This document shows positions 24,500-32,734 of a DNA stretch of 41,453 nucleotides, piece by piece. A model generated the notes under the pieces. That model saw nothing but the letters and a program-made list of their open reading frames with translations, did no database searches and was not told where the DNA came from. Both the position numbers and the translations under genes were made by a program. The stretch lies in the NCBI GenBank assembly GCA_016191085.1, contig JACPPJ010000076.1, positions 1 through 41,453 on the forward strand, given 5' to 3'. The stretch is from Acidobacteriota bacterium. GTDB lineage: Bacteria > Acidobacteriota > Terriglobia > 2-12-FULL-54-10. Position 1 is the stretch's first letter, and each line of letters opens with the position of its first letter.

Positions 24500-24862
24500 T
24501 TAAGCCTGGATCAGCAACACAGGGATTGTTGCCGTGGCGCCAGCATTCACGGCTCCGAGCGCTTTGCCGAAAAGCACTCCCGTGTTTTTCTTCGACAGTT
24601 TCGGGGTGTCGGCGTCAACGTAATACAGCCTGTCGCCGATCGCGACGGCGCTGTTTCCGACCCCGTCCACACCCTTGACGGACAGCTCGAATACTCCTTG
24701 CGTTGCTACGGTTGTCTCGCCGGTGGCGTTCCCGCCATCGCCTTCGTTCGTGACCGCCACGCCGACAATCTGGCCAATCCGCACCGGATCGCCCGATACC
24801 GGGGACGCCGGGTCCGTGCAGGCCAGGTTCAGTTGCTTGCCTTGCTGTACAAAGTTCTGCAT
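24500..24862 (-). CDS. DUF2190-family capsid decoration protein
   Basis: A 120-residue beta-rich protein with the DUF2190 pattern: NLACTDPASPVSGDPVRIGQIVGVAV near the start, then GVFELSVKGVDG, AIGDRLYYVDAD, GKALGAVNAGATATIPVLL. Members decorate or cement phage heads, equivalent to gpD. It follows the capsid gene after about 100 bases that contain a tandem repeat. The C-terminus is the usual hydrophobic strand ending LLIQA. Confidence 0.82.
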   Translation of the reverse strand: MQNFVQQGKQLNLACTDPASPVSGDPVRIGQIVGVAVTNEGDGGNATGETTVATQGVFELSVKGVDGVGNSAVAIGDRLYYVDADTPKLSKKNTGVLFGKALGAVNAGATATIPVLLIQA

Positions 24863-24901
24863 CGTCTTTTCTCCTTCGAAGTTTTAAGGGGGCGCGTCCT
24901 T

Positions 24902-24937
24902 ATTCAACGAGGGCGCCCCATTCAACGAGGGCGCCCC
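24902..24937. repeat. Tandem 18-bp duplication between capsid and decoration genes
   Basis: ATTCAACGAGGGCGCCCC occurs twice in direct tandem. The unit is six codons long and lies in phase within a 20-codon frame on the minus strand (24946 to 24884) that would encode two GAPSLN units. The GC-rich ends could also pair with GCGCCCCC-like sequence at 24888-24896. No clear ribosome site precedes the tiny frame, so coding is doubtful. Confidence 0.7.
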
Positions 24938-24963
24938 CGGATTCATGGTTTCGGTCCCACTGC

Positions 24964-26901
24964 TTACGCGCCGACATCCTTGTACAAGCCGCGGTAGTCG
25001 ATGGCGGCGGCTCCGAAGTCCAGTCGCGCTTTGAGCTTGATGCCATCCACCTCAAAGCCCTGCTCGGTTTCGAGAAACACGCCTTCCTGGCCCTGGAGGT
25101 AGCAGTACCAGATGGTATCGATCTGACCGGGATCGGCCGCCAGATACCAGGCCGTCGTGGAGTTGTCATCGAGGCGCGGCTCGACAACAGGAACCAGACC
25201 TCGTACCCACTCCGGCACGGCATTGCTAACCACTGCCGGAGTGATCTGGGTCAGGAGCTGGTCCGAGACCGTCTCCAAAGCCGCTGGCAACAGCAGATAG
25301 CGCGGGCGCAGGTTCAGGCGCGCCTTGCCGCCAACTGCCTTCTGGACGCGCATGGACTTGCGACCTGCGCCGAGTGTGGTGACCGAGGGCGCAGCACCCG
25401 CGCCGGCCAAGTTGCCATGGTTGGCATGGAACAGGGCCGTACCATCGGCCAAGGCCGCATTCGCGGTGATGATAGTCCACACTGTGTCGAGTTCCGTCCG
25501 GCGTGCGGCGCGGCCGTGCATCTCGGGAATGCGGGTGAAGGCATTCAAGTCGTCGTTGATGATTGCCTGACGGGTAATCGCCACGATCTTCCCGAAGGTG
25601 GCGAGCTTATACGTCTCTTTGCCTTCCTTGATCGCGCCGTACTTGAACTCCCCGGCTTCGGGTACCTTCTCAAAATCGAAGCCCTCGCCGACGGCCAGCG
25701 CAGTGAAGGTGTTGAAATTCGGCAGCGTGACGCGGCGGCAGAACGGGGCGAACGTAAGCGCTTCCGCTTCATAGCCACCACGCAACGACTTGTATGCGGT
25801 GGCAGCCAGGATATTCGGGAAGTCGCTCGTCGACTGCAGGGCGAGTTCCGCGATCCGCATCTTGGGTAGCATACGCGTCCGAACGCCCGTCGCCTCGAGG
25901 CACTCCTTGGCCATTTCGATCAGCGACAGGCCTACATATTCGCGGCCCGCTTCTTCGAGCTTGAAAACAGCCGGAGAGAACCGGTTGAGCAATGCATTCG
26001 CCATGGCCTCGCGGCGCGTGTCCGCCTGGTCGCGCGTGACGGACGCCGTCGCGCTGCGAATCGGATGTTCGTCGCTGCGCCGGGCCAGTTCTTCGAGCGC
26101 GATCTTGCGGAACTCCTCCGCACTGGTTTCTTTTTGGACGTGCTCCTCGACGAGCTTTTCGTCCAGATTGGCAGCCCGGCCGATTTTGCGAAGCTCCGCA
26201 ATGCGGGCCCGTTCGGCGGCGGCTCCTTCCTTTTTCAACTCCTCCGGGTTCGGCTGCGCGGCCTGGACCTCGGGAGTTTCGCGGGCCTCACCGCCCGTGC
26301 TGTTTTGCGTTTCCATCGGATTTTCTCCTTTGTGGGCGGATGCCCTTTGGGTTTGGCCGGTATGAATGCCGGACATGGTGGTGGTGCCAAAGTCAGCGGG
26401 AATCGCAGTCAAGCTGATCTCGAAAGGACGCCAGCGTTTCGCCAAGCGAATATTGACCTTCTTGCCCTGATCGTCTTTCTCGGTCAGTTCCTCGTCTTCC
26501 AAGATTTCCGTCCCCATCGAGAACTTGGTGATGATTTTGTCCTCGATGTCCTGCCAAAGCTCGTTAACGCTCTCGCGCTTTGAGAACCGGAGCGTGGCTT
26601 TGTAAATGCCGTTCTCATTCCAGGCCTTTTCTACGCGACCCTTTTGCGCACCCTCTCCCCAGGCGCTGTGATTGGCGAGCACAGGAGCGCCGCCGTTCAG
26701 AAATGAAAGATCGGCCCCCTGAGGATCGAAACGCCGGATGTACGTTTCTCCGGTAAAGAAATCGAAGCGGGGAACTTCGATGCCGGTGAACCAAATCACG
26801 TCCACCGTTCGCTTCTCCGCATCCAGGGTTTCTGGGGCGTTTTGAAATTCCAGCAATTCCCTACCGCGAAACCACTCGCGGTTCAGTTCACGATTGCCCA
26901 T
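24964..26901 (-). CDS. Fused prohead protease and major capsid protein
   Basis: A 645-residue protein in two parts. Residues 1 to about 190 are an HK97-type prohead protease with a candidate catalytic His78 (PVLANHSAWGEG) and Ser163 (FEISLTAIPADFG). Residues about 195-290 are a charged helical region (PEELKKEGAAAERARIAELRK) that resembles a scaffold delta domain. From about 310 to the end is the capsid domain (FSPAVFKLEEAGREYVGLSLIEMAKE, IINDDLNAFTRIPEMHGRAARR, WYLAADPGQIDTIWYCYLQG). The protease would cut itself and the delta region out during head maturation. One frame replaces what lambda encodes as C, Nu3 and E. Confidence 0.85.
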   Translation of the reverse strand: MGNRELNREWFRGRELLEFQNAPETLDAEKRTVDVIWFTGIEVPRFDFFTGETYIRRFDPQGADLSFLNGGAPVLANHSAWGEGAQKGRVEKAWNENGIYKATLRFSKRESVNELWQDIEDKIITKFSMGTEILEDEELTEKDDQGKKVNIRLAKRWRPFEISLTAIPADFGTTTMSGIHTGQTQRASAHKGENPMETQNSTGGEARETPEVQAAQPNPEELKKEGAAAERARIAELRKIGRAANLDEKLVEEHVQKETSAEEFRKIALEELARRSDEHPIRSATASVTRDQADTRREAMANALLNRFSPAVFKLEEAGREYVGLSLIEMAKECLEATGVRTRMLPKMRIAELALQSTSDFPNILAATAYKSLRGGYEAEALTFAPFCRRVTLPNFNTFTALAVGEGFDFEKVPEAGEFKYGAIKEGKETYKLATFGKIVAITRQAIINDDLNAFTRIPEMHGRAARRTELDTVWTIITANAALADGTALFHANHGNLAGAGAAPSVTTLGAGRKSMRVQKAVGGKARLNLRPRYLLLPAALETVSDQLLTQITPAVVSNAVPEWVRGLVPVVEPRLDDNSTTAWYLAADPGQIDTIWYCYLQGQEGVFLETEQGFEVDGIKLKARLDFGAAAIDYRGLYKDVGA

Positions 26902-26931
26902 GTTGTTCTCCTTATCGTGTGTGCGACATTC

Positions 26932-28446
26932 TCAGGCGCGACTGCCATCTTGGCCGTCTGTTCCTTGTGCTGGCTCGGATTGTGCCGTCCCAGTCTTGCT
27001 GACCTTGCGCGGATCGCAATCGAGCACGATCTCTTTCGCGTCCCACTTCTGGTTAATGGCAGCGATACGTTCGAGCTGCTCGGCGGGATCGAATCCTTGC
27101 TCGGCGACGGCCTGCTCCCAGGTCTTCTGTCCGGTTCGGATCTGCGTCAGAGTCGCGACGGCGTCTTTATATGGGTCCACGCTGCCAAAACCGGGCGGCG
27201 TCCATTCGCAGCCCATACCTTCAGGTTCTGGAATTTGGCCGGCGAGTGCCGCGATGCGAAGAAAGCGATCCCACACCGGCTGGCAAAACATCTTCACAAA
27301 CGTGAGCCAGCGGAACGACTCGATACCGCTGCGGAAACTCATCAGGCCCGCGCGGTAGCTCGAATAGTTGACGCGCGATAGATCCCCGGTTAGTTGCTCG
27401 TAGGTGAGTTGCAGGCCGGTCGCAATCGTGGCTTGTTTCGTGGCGACAAATTCCCGATACGCACCTGCTGTGCTCGCCGGGTTAGCAAACGTGATCTGCT
27501 CGCCGGGCCGGAGATACTCGATCATTCCCGGCTCAAACGTTTCCACCTTGTGCCCGGTCTCCGAGTCGGTGGTGGTCGGCGCAATCGGGGGACCCTCGAC
27601 GCCTTCGGGCTGAGTCACAAAAGCGGCAAAGCAAGCCTCAATCTTCTTTCGGACGAGTTCCGCCTCTTCGTATTCATCGAGATCACGCAGCGTGATAATC
27701 ACGGGCGCGAGCCACGGAACTCCACGCACCTGGCCAGGGCGCTTCTTGCGGTAAATATGAAGCACTTCCTCGGCGGGCACGCGCTCGCTCAAGAAATTCC
27801 CTTTGCGCGACGTCCGGGTCACATCGCCGGGATGTTGCTTGAAGAGCCAATAGAAAGTGCGGCGGCCGACGAGATCAAACTCGATGCCCTGGATAATGTA
27901 GCCGGTGTCGGTTTCCTGGGTTTTGGATTCATCCAGATAATCGGGTTCAAGGACCTGCAGTTGCAGAGGAACTTTCAGCCCGTCCTTTTCGGGCCGGACG
28001 CGGAATCGCACCAGGCATTCGCCGCTCTCGAAAACCGTTCTGGCGACAAGATCCTGGATGCCGTAAAGATCGACTTGGTTATCGGCGTCGCATTCCTCAA
28101 TCCAGTCGAGCCATACCGACTGAATGGTCTTGGCCAGTTTGTCTTTGTCGGAACGCGCCTGCGCTGTGATGCCCGTTCCGATCGCGTTGCCGACAATTTC
28201 ATCCACCGCTCGCGCAGCGTAAGGATTGTTGCGAATCAAATCCCGCGACCGTTCCCGGAGCCGGACCAACGCACTGCCGATTTCGGCGTTGGCGGAGTTG
28301 CCCGTGGTAATCCAAGTGCGGGTGCGGCGATCCAGGCGGGCGCCTTCGTAGGCCATCCGCACAATCTCGGCGGCACGTCGCGCGCGCACACGTCGGAGGC
28401 CGCGCTCCGGTGAGACCCAGGAAATCGCCTGATCTAGCCAGTTCAT
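26932..28446 (-). CDS. Portal protein, lambda gpB family
   Basis: A 504-residue protein that forms the dodecameric ring at the head vertex through which DNA passes. The lambda-family pattern is clear: NSANAEIGSALVRLRERSRDLIRNNPYAARAVDEIVGNAIGTGI near residue 50, GECLVRFRVR, LQVLEPDYLDE, HIYRKKRPGQVRGVPWLAPVI, and RVNYSSYRAGLMSFR. The length fits the family (about 500-530). It follows the gpW-like gene by 34 bases and precedes the protease-capsid gene. Confidence 0.9.
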   Translation of the reverse strand: MNWLDQAISWVSPERGLRRVRARRAAEIVRMAYEGARLDRRTRTWITTGNSANAEIGSALVRLRERSRDLIRNNPYAARAVDEIVGNAIGTGITAQARSDKDKLAKTIQSVWLDWIEECDADNQVDLYGIQDLVARTVFESGECLVRFRVRPEKDGLKVPLQLQVLEPDYLDESKTQETDTGYIIQGIEFDLVGRRTFYWLFKQHPGDVTRTSRKGNFLSERVPAEEVLHIYRKKRPGQVRGVPWLAPVIITLRDLDEYEEAELVRKKIEACFAAFVTQPEGVEGPPIAPTTTDSETGHKVETFEPGMIEYLRPGEQITFANPASTAGAYREFVATKQATIATGLQLTYEQLTGDLSRVNYSSYRAGLMSFRSGIESFRWLTFVKMFCQPVWDRFLRIAALAGQIPEPEGMGCEWTPPGFGSVDPYKDAVATLTQIRTGQKTWEQAVAEQGFDPAEQLERIAAINQKWDAKEIVLDCDPRKVSKTGTAQSEPAQGTDGQDGSRA

Positions 28447-28480
28447 CCCGACTCCTCAACTCTGCTGTACGATTCGGGAT

Positions 28481-28684
28481 TCATCCTTTGCTGGTTTGTC
28501 CGAAATGAAATCGGTTCGAGGCAGTACCGGCGGCCCCTTGCACCGCATCGCGGATCACGTTCCGCGCCGCGATTAACTCCGCGATAGAACGATAGGTAAC
28601 TTCACGGTCGGCAAAGCGCACCGTCAACTCGCCTGTGGCTATTGCAGCTTCAATGGCATCGAGATCAGTCTGTGTCCAGGCCAT
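28481..28684 (-). CDS. Head-tail joining protein, gpW-like
   Basis: A 67-residue protein: AWTQTDLDAIEAAIATGELTVRFADREVTYRSIAELIAARNVIRD. The helix, beta hairpin and helix layout and the size match the gpW head-completion family, which closes the portal after packaging. ATG 28684 overlaps the terminase TAA (TAATG), so the longer open frame to 28723 is not the start. The position between large terminase and portal is that of lambda W. Confidence 0.8.
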   Translation of the reverse strand: MAWTQTDLDAIEAAIATGELTVRFADREVTYRSIAELIAARNVIRDAVQGAAGTASNRFHFGQTSKG

Positions 28685-30624
28685 TAGCGTCGGAACCAGT
28701 CCTTTCCGCGATTCCCCAGCCAATTCCGACGGCGAGCTTCCGGCTCGTAGCGTGGTTGAGTGGGCGTTTGCTTTTGCTCGGTCGGTGGATGGGAATCAGT
28801 GGTCCCCTGGAGCGTTTGTGCGAGCGCCTCCCACTGACGGTCGCTGAAGCGATCTATTCCGAAGTGCGAGGCGGCCGCGCGCGCATAAATGCGAGTATCG
28901 AGGCCCTCATTCCGCCGATTGGCGATCAGCTCCCAATGAGGCACTCGATAGCCTTTCACAATCTTCACAACCAGTTGCTCGGAGGTTATCTGCTTGAAAA
29001 ACTCTTCCGGCAACTGTGGGAAGTGACAATATCCGGGAGGGAAGCTGTCGCCGCTCTCCTCTGTGGGCCGCTCGAGGCGCAGCCAACCATATAACTCGCT
29101 CTTCAACATGCCGGTTGCCACGTGCCATGGGCGCAGCGCCCGCTTGATGGTCTTGCCCTTAGACGTGAGGTCAACCGCCTTGCCAATCCAGATCGGCGCG
29201 ACGCCGTTCTGTTCGCCCTTAATGGCGATCACTTTGCCTGGAGCTTGCCGACGCACCCATTCATACACCTCCGTCGTCATTGCGCCGGAATCCACTGCCA
29301 TCCGCAGGATTGAAAGATCTGTGCCCGAGGCGTGGCGATAAGCCGTATTGAGCAGCTCGGCCAGTCTGTTCCACACGGCGGGCAAAGAAGTGTTCCCGTC
29401 GAGCACGGCGTAATCAACCAGCCAGCTTTCCTTGCCGCGGCCCCAGGCAACCACCTGAACCTCGATTCGATCTTTCTGGATGTCGGCGCCCGCGGTCAGG
29501 AACAACCCGCCTTGCGGCACCGTCCCAATCGGGTAAGTTTCGCGGCGGTCATAGAGCCGCTGCCAATCGGGAGCCTCGCCCTGCTGCTTCCACGTTTCTC
29601 CTAGGACCGTGTTCACAAAAACCTGCAGCAAGGCGGGATTCTTCTGCGCTTCCTCAAAAGCCTTGGCGCCATCGGGCCAACCGAACCATCCGACTGGGCT
29701 GTAGAGACTCGAGAGGTGGAATCCGGCAGTCCGACCGTCTCCCACCGCACTGGGCCGCCACTCGCCGCGATCCAGCATCCCGTGCTTCTGATAATTCTCG
29801 ATCCGGGCGCTGCAGTGCTCGCAGATATAAACTGCCTGTGAGGGTTTCCCCTTCGGCCAGGTCAGTTGCGCAAATTTGAGCGTCTGGAATTCGCCGCACG
29901 CCGGGCAAGGCACCCAGAATCGGCGCTGGTCGCTTTCCTCAAACGCCGCCTCAATTCGGCTAAGTCCGGTAATTTTGGGAGTGGAAATCAAAAATACCTT
30001 GCGACGCGCGAAAGTCCTGGTCCTCGCGAGCGCAAGATTTACCGGATCGCCTTCTCCATCCACATCGCCGGGATAGCCGTCCACTTCATCCAGGAACAGA
30101 TACCGTGCTGCCATTGAGCGTAGGCCGACCGCACTGTTCGCGCCGGTCATCACCAGCACTCCGCCTGCGAACTCTTTAGCCAGAACCGTGTTCCCGCTGT
30201 CCCGCGATCTTGGGTCGCGGACCAGTTTCCGCAGCACCTCGCTTTCTTCGATCAGCGGATCGATGCGCTGCTTCGAGTTGCGCTTGGCCATCTCGACCGT
30301 CGGTTGCACAGCCATCATCGGCCCGGGCGCCTGGTGGATGATGTAGCCGATCCAGTTATTCCCGCATTCGGTCGCCCCCAACTGTGCCCCTTTCATGAAG
30401 ACCACGCGCTCAATCGTGGACGACGGCGAGAGGCAGTCCATAATCTCCCGCAGATACGGTGTGCGTGCGGTGCGCCAGGGACCCGGCTCAGCCGAGGCTC
30501 GGGTTGAAAGCACCCGATATTGATCAGCCCATTCGGAGATGCTCAGCAGCGGGTCCGGGCGCGCGCCCGCGGCGGCGGCAGCGGAGTAAATCTCCTCAGC
30601 CGTTGGAAGCGTCGGCGAACTCAA
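28684..30624 (-). CDS. Terminase large subunit, lambda gpA type
   Basis: A 646-residue DNA-packaging motor and nuclease. The N-terminal ATPase shows a Walker-A-like VVFMKGAQLGATE near residue 78, Walker B ARYLFLDEVDGYPGD near 172 and the coupling stretch VFLISTPKITGLS. A CPACGEFQ and CEHCSAR Cys pair typical of the gpA family lies near 240-270. The C-terminal nuclease begins with AGADIQKDRIEVQVVAWG and includes RMAVDSGAMTTEVYEWV. The start overlaps the small subunit by about 29 bases. It cuts cos-type ends in lambda relatives, so this phage may have cohesive ends. Confidence 0.92.
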   Translation of the reverse strand: MSSPTLPTAEEIYSAAAAAGARPDPLLSISEWADQYRVLSTRASAEPGPWRTARTPYLREIMDCLSPSSTIERVVFMKGAQLGATECGNNWIGYIIHQAPGPMMAVQPTVEMAKRNSKQRIDPLIEESEVLRKLVRDPRSRDSGNTVLAKEFAGGVLVMTGANSAVGLRSMAARYLFLDEVDGYPGDVDGEGDPVNLALARTRTFARRKVFLISTPKITGLSRIEAAFEESDQRRFWVPCPACGEFQTLKFAQLTWPKGKPSQAVYICEHCSARIENYQKHGMLDRGEWRPSAVGDGRTAGFHLSSLYSPVGWFGWPDGAKAFEEAQKNPALLQVFVNTVLGETWKQQGEAPDWQRLYDRRETYPIGTVPQGGLFLTAGADIQKDRIEVQVVAWGRGKESWLVDYAVLDGNTSLPAVWNRLAELLNTAYRHASGTDLSILRMAVDSGAMTTEVYEWVRRQAPGKVIAIKGEQNGVAPIWIGKAVDLTSKGKTIKRALRPWHVATGMLKSELYGWLRLERPTEESGDSFPPGYCHFPQLPEEFFKQITSEQLVVKIVKGYRVPHWELIANRRNEGLDTRIYARAAASHFGIDRFSDRQWEALAQTLQGTTDSHPPTEQKQTPTQPRYEPEARRRNWLGNRGKDWFRR

Positions 30625-31126
30625 GCAGTGCCTTTCGAATCTCGGTGGTCAGAATTTCGTGGACCTTGTGCGGGTCCGATTCGGCGGCAAGCAGCGCCGC
30701 CACGCGGTCGGGGATATTCAGGATTCCATCGCGGAATGTTCTGAACTTGTTGAATGCGGCAACCGTGACTTCATCCCGGCTGATGAGCTTTCCGGATCTC
30801 TCCTCAAACTCGATCTTGGCCAGGCGTGCAAGATATTGCTCGCGGACGGCGCGTGCCTTCGCATAATCCAGCGCCCCCATTCCGGAAACATCAGTTCGAG
30901 TCGGAGCCTCCGGTGACGCTGGTTTGGGGATAGGAGCTTTCCGAACAGGCACTGTAATGCGCCGTGGCTTGGGGCTGGTGTTTCGCTCCCATTCCGCATC
31001 GGCGCGTTCAGGATCAATCTTGCCGTCCGGCGTCTTTGTAATCCGGCCCGATTCGATTGCTTTTTGAACCGCCTTGAGGCTAACGCCCCGGTGTCGCGCA
31101 TAGGCTCGTAAGCTCACCACTGCCAT
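30596..31126 (-). CDS. Terminase small subunit, Nu1-like
   Basis: A protein of about 176 residues with an N-terminal helix-turn-helix (VSLRAYARHRGVSLKAVQKAIESGRI) that would bind the packaging site. A Pro/Arg-rich linker follows, then a helical C-terminal part (DYAKARAVREQYLARLAKIEFEERSGKLI) that meets the large subunit, as in Nu1-like proteins. ATG 31126 is used; a TTG at 31147 would add seven residues, and neither has a strong ribosome site. The frame overlaps the large subunit start. Confidence 0.82.
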   Translation of the reverse strand: MAVVSLRAYARHRGVSLKAVQKAIESGRITKTPDGKIDPERADAEWERNTSPKPRRITVPVRKAPIPKPASPEAPTRTDVSGMGALDYAKARAVREQYLARLAKIEFEERSGKLISRDEVTVAAFNKFRTFRDGILNIPDRVAALLAAESDPHKVHEILTTEIRKALLEFADASNG

Positions 31127-31247
31127 CGCTGTAGGTGTTTGATTCAACGTCGAATAAAGATTCCAGAATTCGCTTGCTATCGGTGCGAACTGAAGCGATT
31201 CATAGGGCCGCGATCAGGATGGTGATCGCGGAAAGGAGGAAACGACG

Positions 31248-31487
31248 ATTAACAGCGACACCAAAAGACGGACCGCGGAGGAAGCCTACGCAGCCCGCTT
31301 CACCGAGTGCAAGGCACTGCTGGATCGCGTCAGCAAGCAACTCGATTTGCATCGCGGGCGGCAGCAAGGCTCGCCGCAAAACTGGGGCTTCCCAGGTGAT
31401 CTGAGTTGCGCAATTGAGCAACTGGCATACGTGCTCGCCACACTGGGCGACCGCAGCGCAGTGGATGAGCACGGACTCAGTTATTAA
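31248..31487 (+). CDS. Small plus-strand phage gene, apparent ATT start
   Basis: A 79-residue frame (TKRRTAEEAYAARFTECKALLDRV, QNWGFPGDLSCAIEQLAYVLATLGD) that looks like a real helical protein. A full AGGAGG at 31234-31239 lies 8 bases before an ATT codon. No ATG, GTG or TTG occurs in frame between the preceding in-frame stop (31203) and that ATT. ATT is a rare start in bacteria; ACG at 31245 is the other possibility, and a sequencing error from ATG cannot be excluded. It is the first gene of a four-gene plus-strand island. No known domain. Confidence 0.6.
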   Translation: MNSDTKRRTAEEAYAARFTECKALLDRVSKQLDLHRGRQQGSPQNWGFPGDLSCAIEQLAYVLATLGDRSAVDEHGLSY

Positions 31488-31503
31488 CCACAGGAGGAAT
31501 CAC

Positions 31504-31710
31504 ATGAATCGCAAGGTTTACGACATGCGCACCGACTCGAAGCAATGCGAGTGGTGGGCATATTTCGGCGCGGTGAAGCGTATCTGCCGTCTGGTTCATG
31601 GGCATGATGGCGACCATGAGGACCACGACGGATTGAAGCACGCTCTCTGGCACGACGATCAAGGCCATGAAGTATCTGGCTACCGCTTCGAAGCAGGAGC
31701 GGAATCATGA
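31504..31710 (+). CDS. Small His/Asp-rich phage protein
   Basis: A 68-residue protein starting NRKVYDMRTDSKQCEWWAYFG, with an unusual acidic and His-rich centre (VHGHDGDHEDHDGLKHALWHDD) that could bind metal. AGGAGG lies 6 bases before ATG 31504, so the longer open frame from 31414 is not used. The stop overlaps the next gene's ATG (ATGA). It is the second gene of the plus-strand island. Function unknown. Confidence 0.65.
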   Translation: MNRKVYDMRTDSKQCEWWAYFGAVKRICRLVHGHDGDHEDHDGLKHALWHDDQGHEVSGYRFEAGAES

Positions 31711-31958
31711 CCAGAGACGAACTGATTGCCTGGGCCAAGGCCAACGGCTGGCGCGAAGACCGTTATGGACACCTGCAACGGACGACGTGCATGCCGGAAG
31801 GCTGCCCGAGAGAAGTCAAAACGTACCGCCTGAAGCTAAGCAGCATCGCAGTTCGGTACGAGATAAAAAGTAGCGCGGGCTGGTTACGGTTGCGCAGCGG
31901 TTATTACAAGAAGCTGTCCATTTCCGCCGACGGAAAACTCGTCGGCATGACTCACTAA
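31707..31958 (+). CDS. Small phage protein of unknown function
   Basis: An 83-residue basic protein (TRDELIAWAKANGWREDRYGHLQR, VKTYRLKLSSIAVRYEIK, LRLRSGYYKKLSISADGKLVGMTH). The first 25 residues look like a helix-turn-helix or SAP-like helical piece, and the rest like beta strands. The ATG overlaps the upstream stop (ATGA). It lies 18 bases before the DUF3489 gene. I do not recognise the family. Confidence 0.65.
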   Translation: MTRDELIAWAKANGWREDRYGHLQRTTCMPEGCPREVKTYRLKLSSIAVRYEIKSSAGWLRLRSGYYKKLSISADGKLVGMTH

Positions 31959-31976
31959 CAAGGAGACCAACGAATC

Positions 31977-32573
31977 ATGAAGACTTTTACAATCGATAAC
32001 GAAAACAACATTACAGTATTCGCTTCTCAGCAGCAGGCGAAAGCGTCTGATCAAACGGAAGTAGTGCTGTTCAGCAGCCAGGAGGAGCTTGCCAAGCTCT
32101 CCACCCACTGGCCGACGCACCGCCTGGTGGACCTTTGGAACAGCCTGCCTGGTTTTACGCCGGTCAAGAAGTTCACGGACCGCAAGACGGCCATCGCCCG
32201 CATCTGGAAAGCTATCCAAAGCCTGCAGCCCACGCCGGAGGCCGAGGAAAAGGCCGCCCCTGCGCGCGACATTGGCACAGGGCGCGCCGCCGAGGCCAAG
32301 TCGACCGCTAAGGCCAAGGGCCGCAAGAAGGCCGCCCAGGACGGTGACTCCAATGCGAAGGAGGCACGAGAGGGCAGCAAGAAGGCCGCCATCCTGGAAC
32401 TGCTCCGCAGGCCGGACGGAGCCACGCTCAAAGACCTGATGGACGCAACTGGCTGGCAGGGCCATAGCGTGCGAGGGTTCATCAGCGGCGCGATTGTGAA
32501 GAAGATGGGGCTCAGGGTCGAATCCACCAAACACGAGGATGGCGAGCGGCGATATTCAGTGGCCGCGCAGTAA
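31977..32573 (+). CDS. DUF3489-domain protein
   Basis: A 198-residue protein. The N-terminal 80 residues are mixed alpha/beta (FSSQEELAKLSTHWPTHRLVDLWNSLPGF). A Lys/Ala-rich linker follows (about 90-130). The C-terminus is a DUF3489 domain, a winged-helix-like fold: KKAAILELLRRPDGATLKDLMDATGWQGHSVRGFISG, then KKMGLRVESTKHEDGERRYSV. The fold suggests DNA binding. It ends the plus-strand island and is followed by a strong stem-loop. DUF3489 proteins are common in phages and proteobacterial genomes, but their role is not established. Confidence 0.85.
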   Translation: MKTFTIDNENNITVFASQQQAKASDQTEVVLFSSQEELAKLSTHWPTHRLVDLWNSLPGFTPVKKFTDRKTAIARIWKAIQSLQPTPEAEEKAAPARDIGTGRAAEAKSTAKAKGRKKAAQDGDSNAKEAREGSKKAAILELLRRPDGATLKDLMDATGWQGHSVRGFISGAIVKKMGLRVESTKHEDGERRYSVAAQ

Positions 32574-32591
32574 CGGACCGTCACAATCTCC

Positions 32592-32628
32592 CTAAGAATA
32601 GCCGCCGGCAAGTGGGCGGCGTTCTTAG
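32592..32628. terminator. Strong stem-loop between convergent genes
   Basis: CTAAGAA pairs with TTCTTAG, and inside it GCCGCC pairs with GGCGGC around an 8-base loop, with small internal mismatches. It lies 18 bases after the DUF3489 stop and can work in both directions between this gene and the minus-strand gene at 32735. No long U-tract follows, so efficiency is uncertain. Confidence 0.6.
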
Positions 32629-32678
32629 TTCATGTCAGTTCCAATCGTCTTGCTAACCTGGTGCGAAGTCGTCAGAAG

Positions 32679-32703
32679 CTATCTGTTGAATTTCAACAGA
32701 TAG
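32679..32703. repeat. Near-perfect 25-bp palindrome
   Basis: CTATCTGTTGAA and its exact complement TTCAACAGATAG are separated by one T. It lies 31 bases after the stop of the minus-strand gene at 32735 and close to the other stem-loop. It could form a cruciform or terminator, or be a dimeric protein binding site. It has no T-tract and lies in a convergent, not promoter, region. Confidence 0.75.
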
Positions 32704-32734
32704 ACATGCCCCGGCTCCTCCGGCTCGAATGAGC

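Noticed and set aside
27394..28413. Plus-strand open frame of 339 codons within the portal gene
   Set aside because: Antisense of a well-recognised portal protein; high GC leaves long chance frames. No ribosome site or domain.
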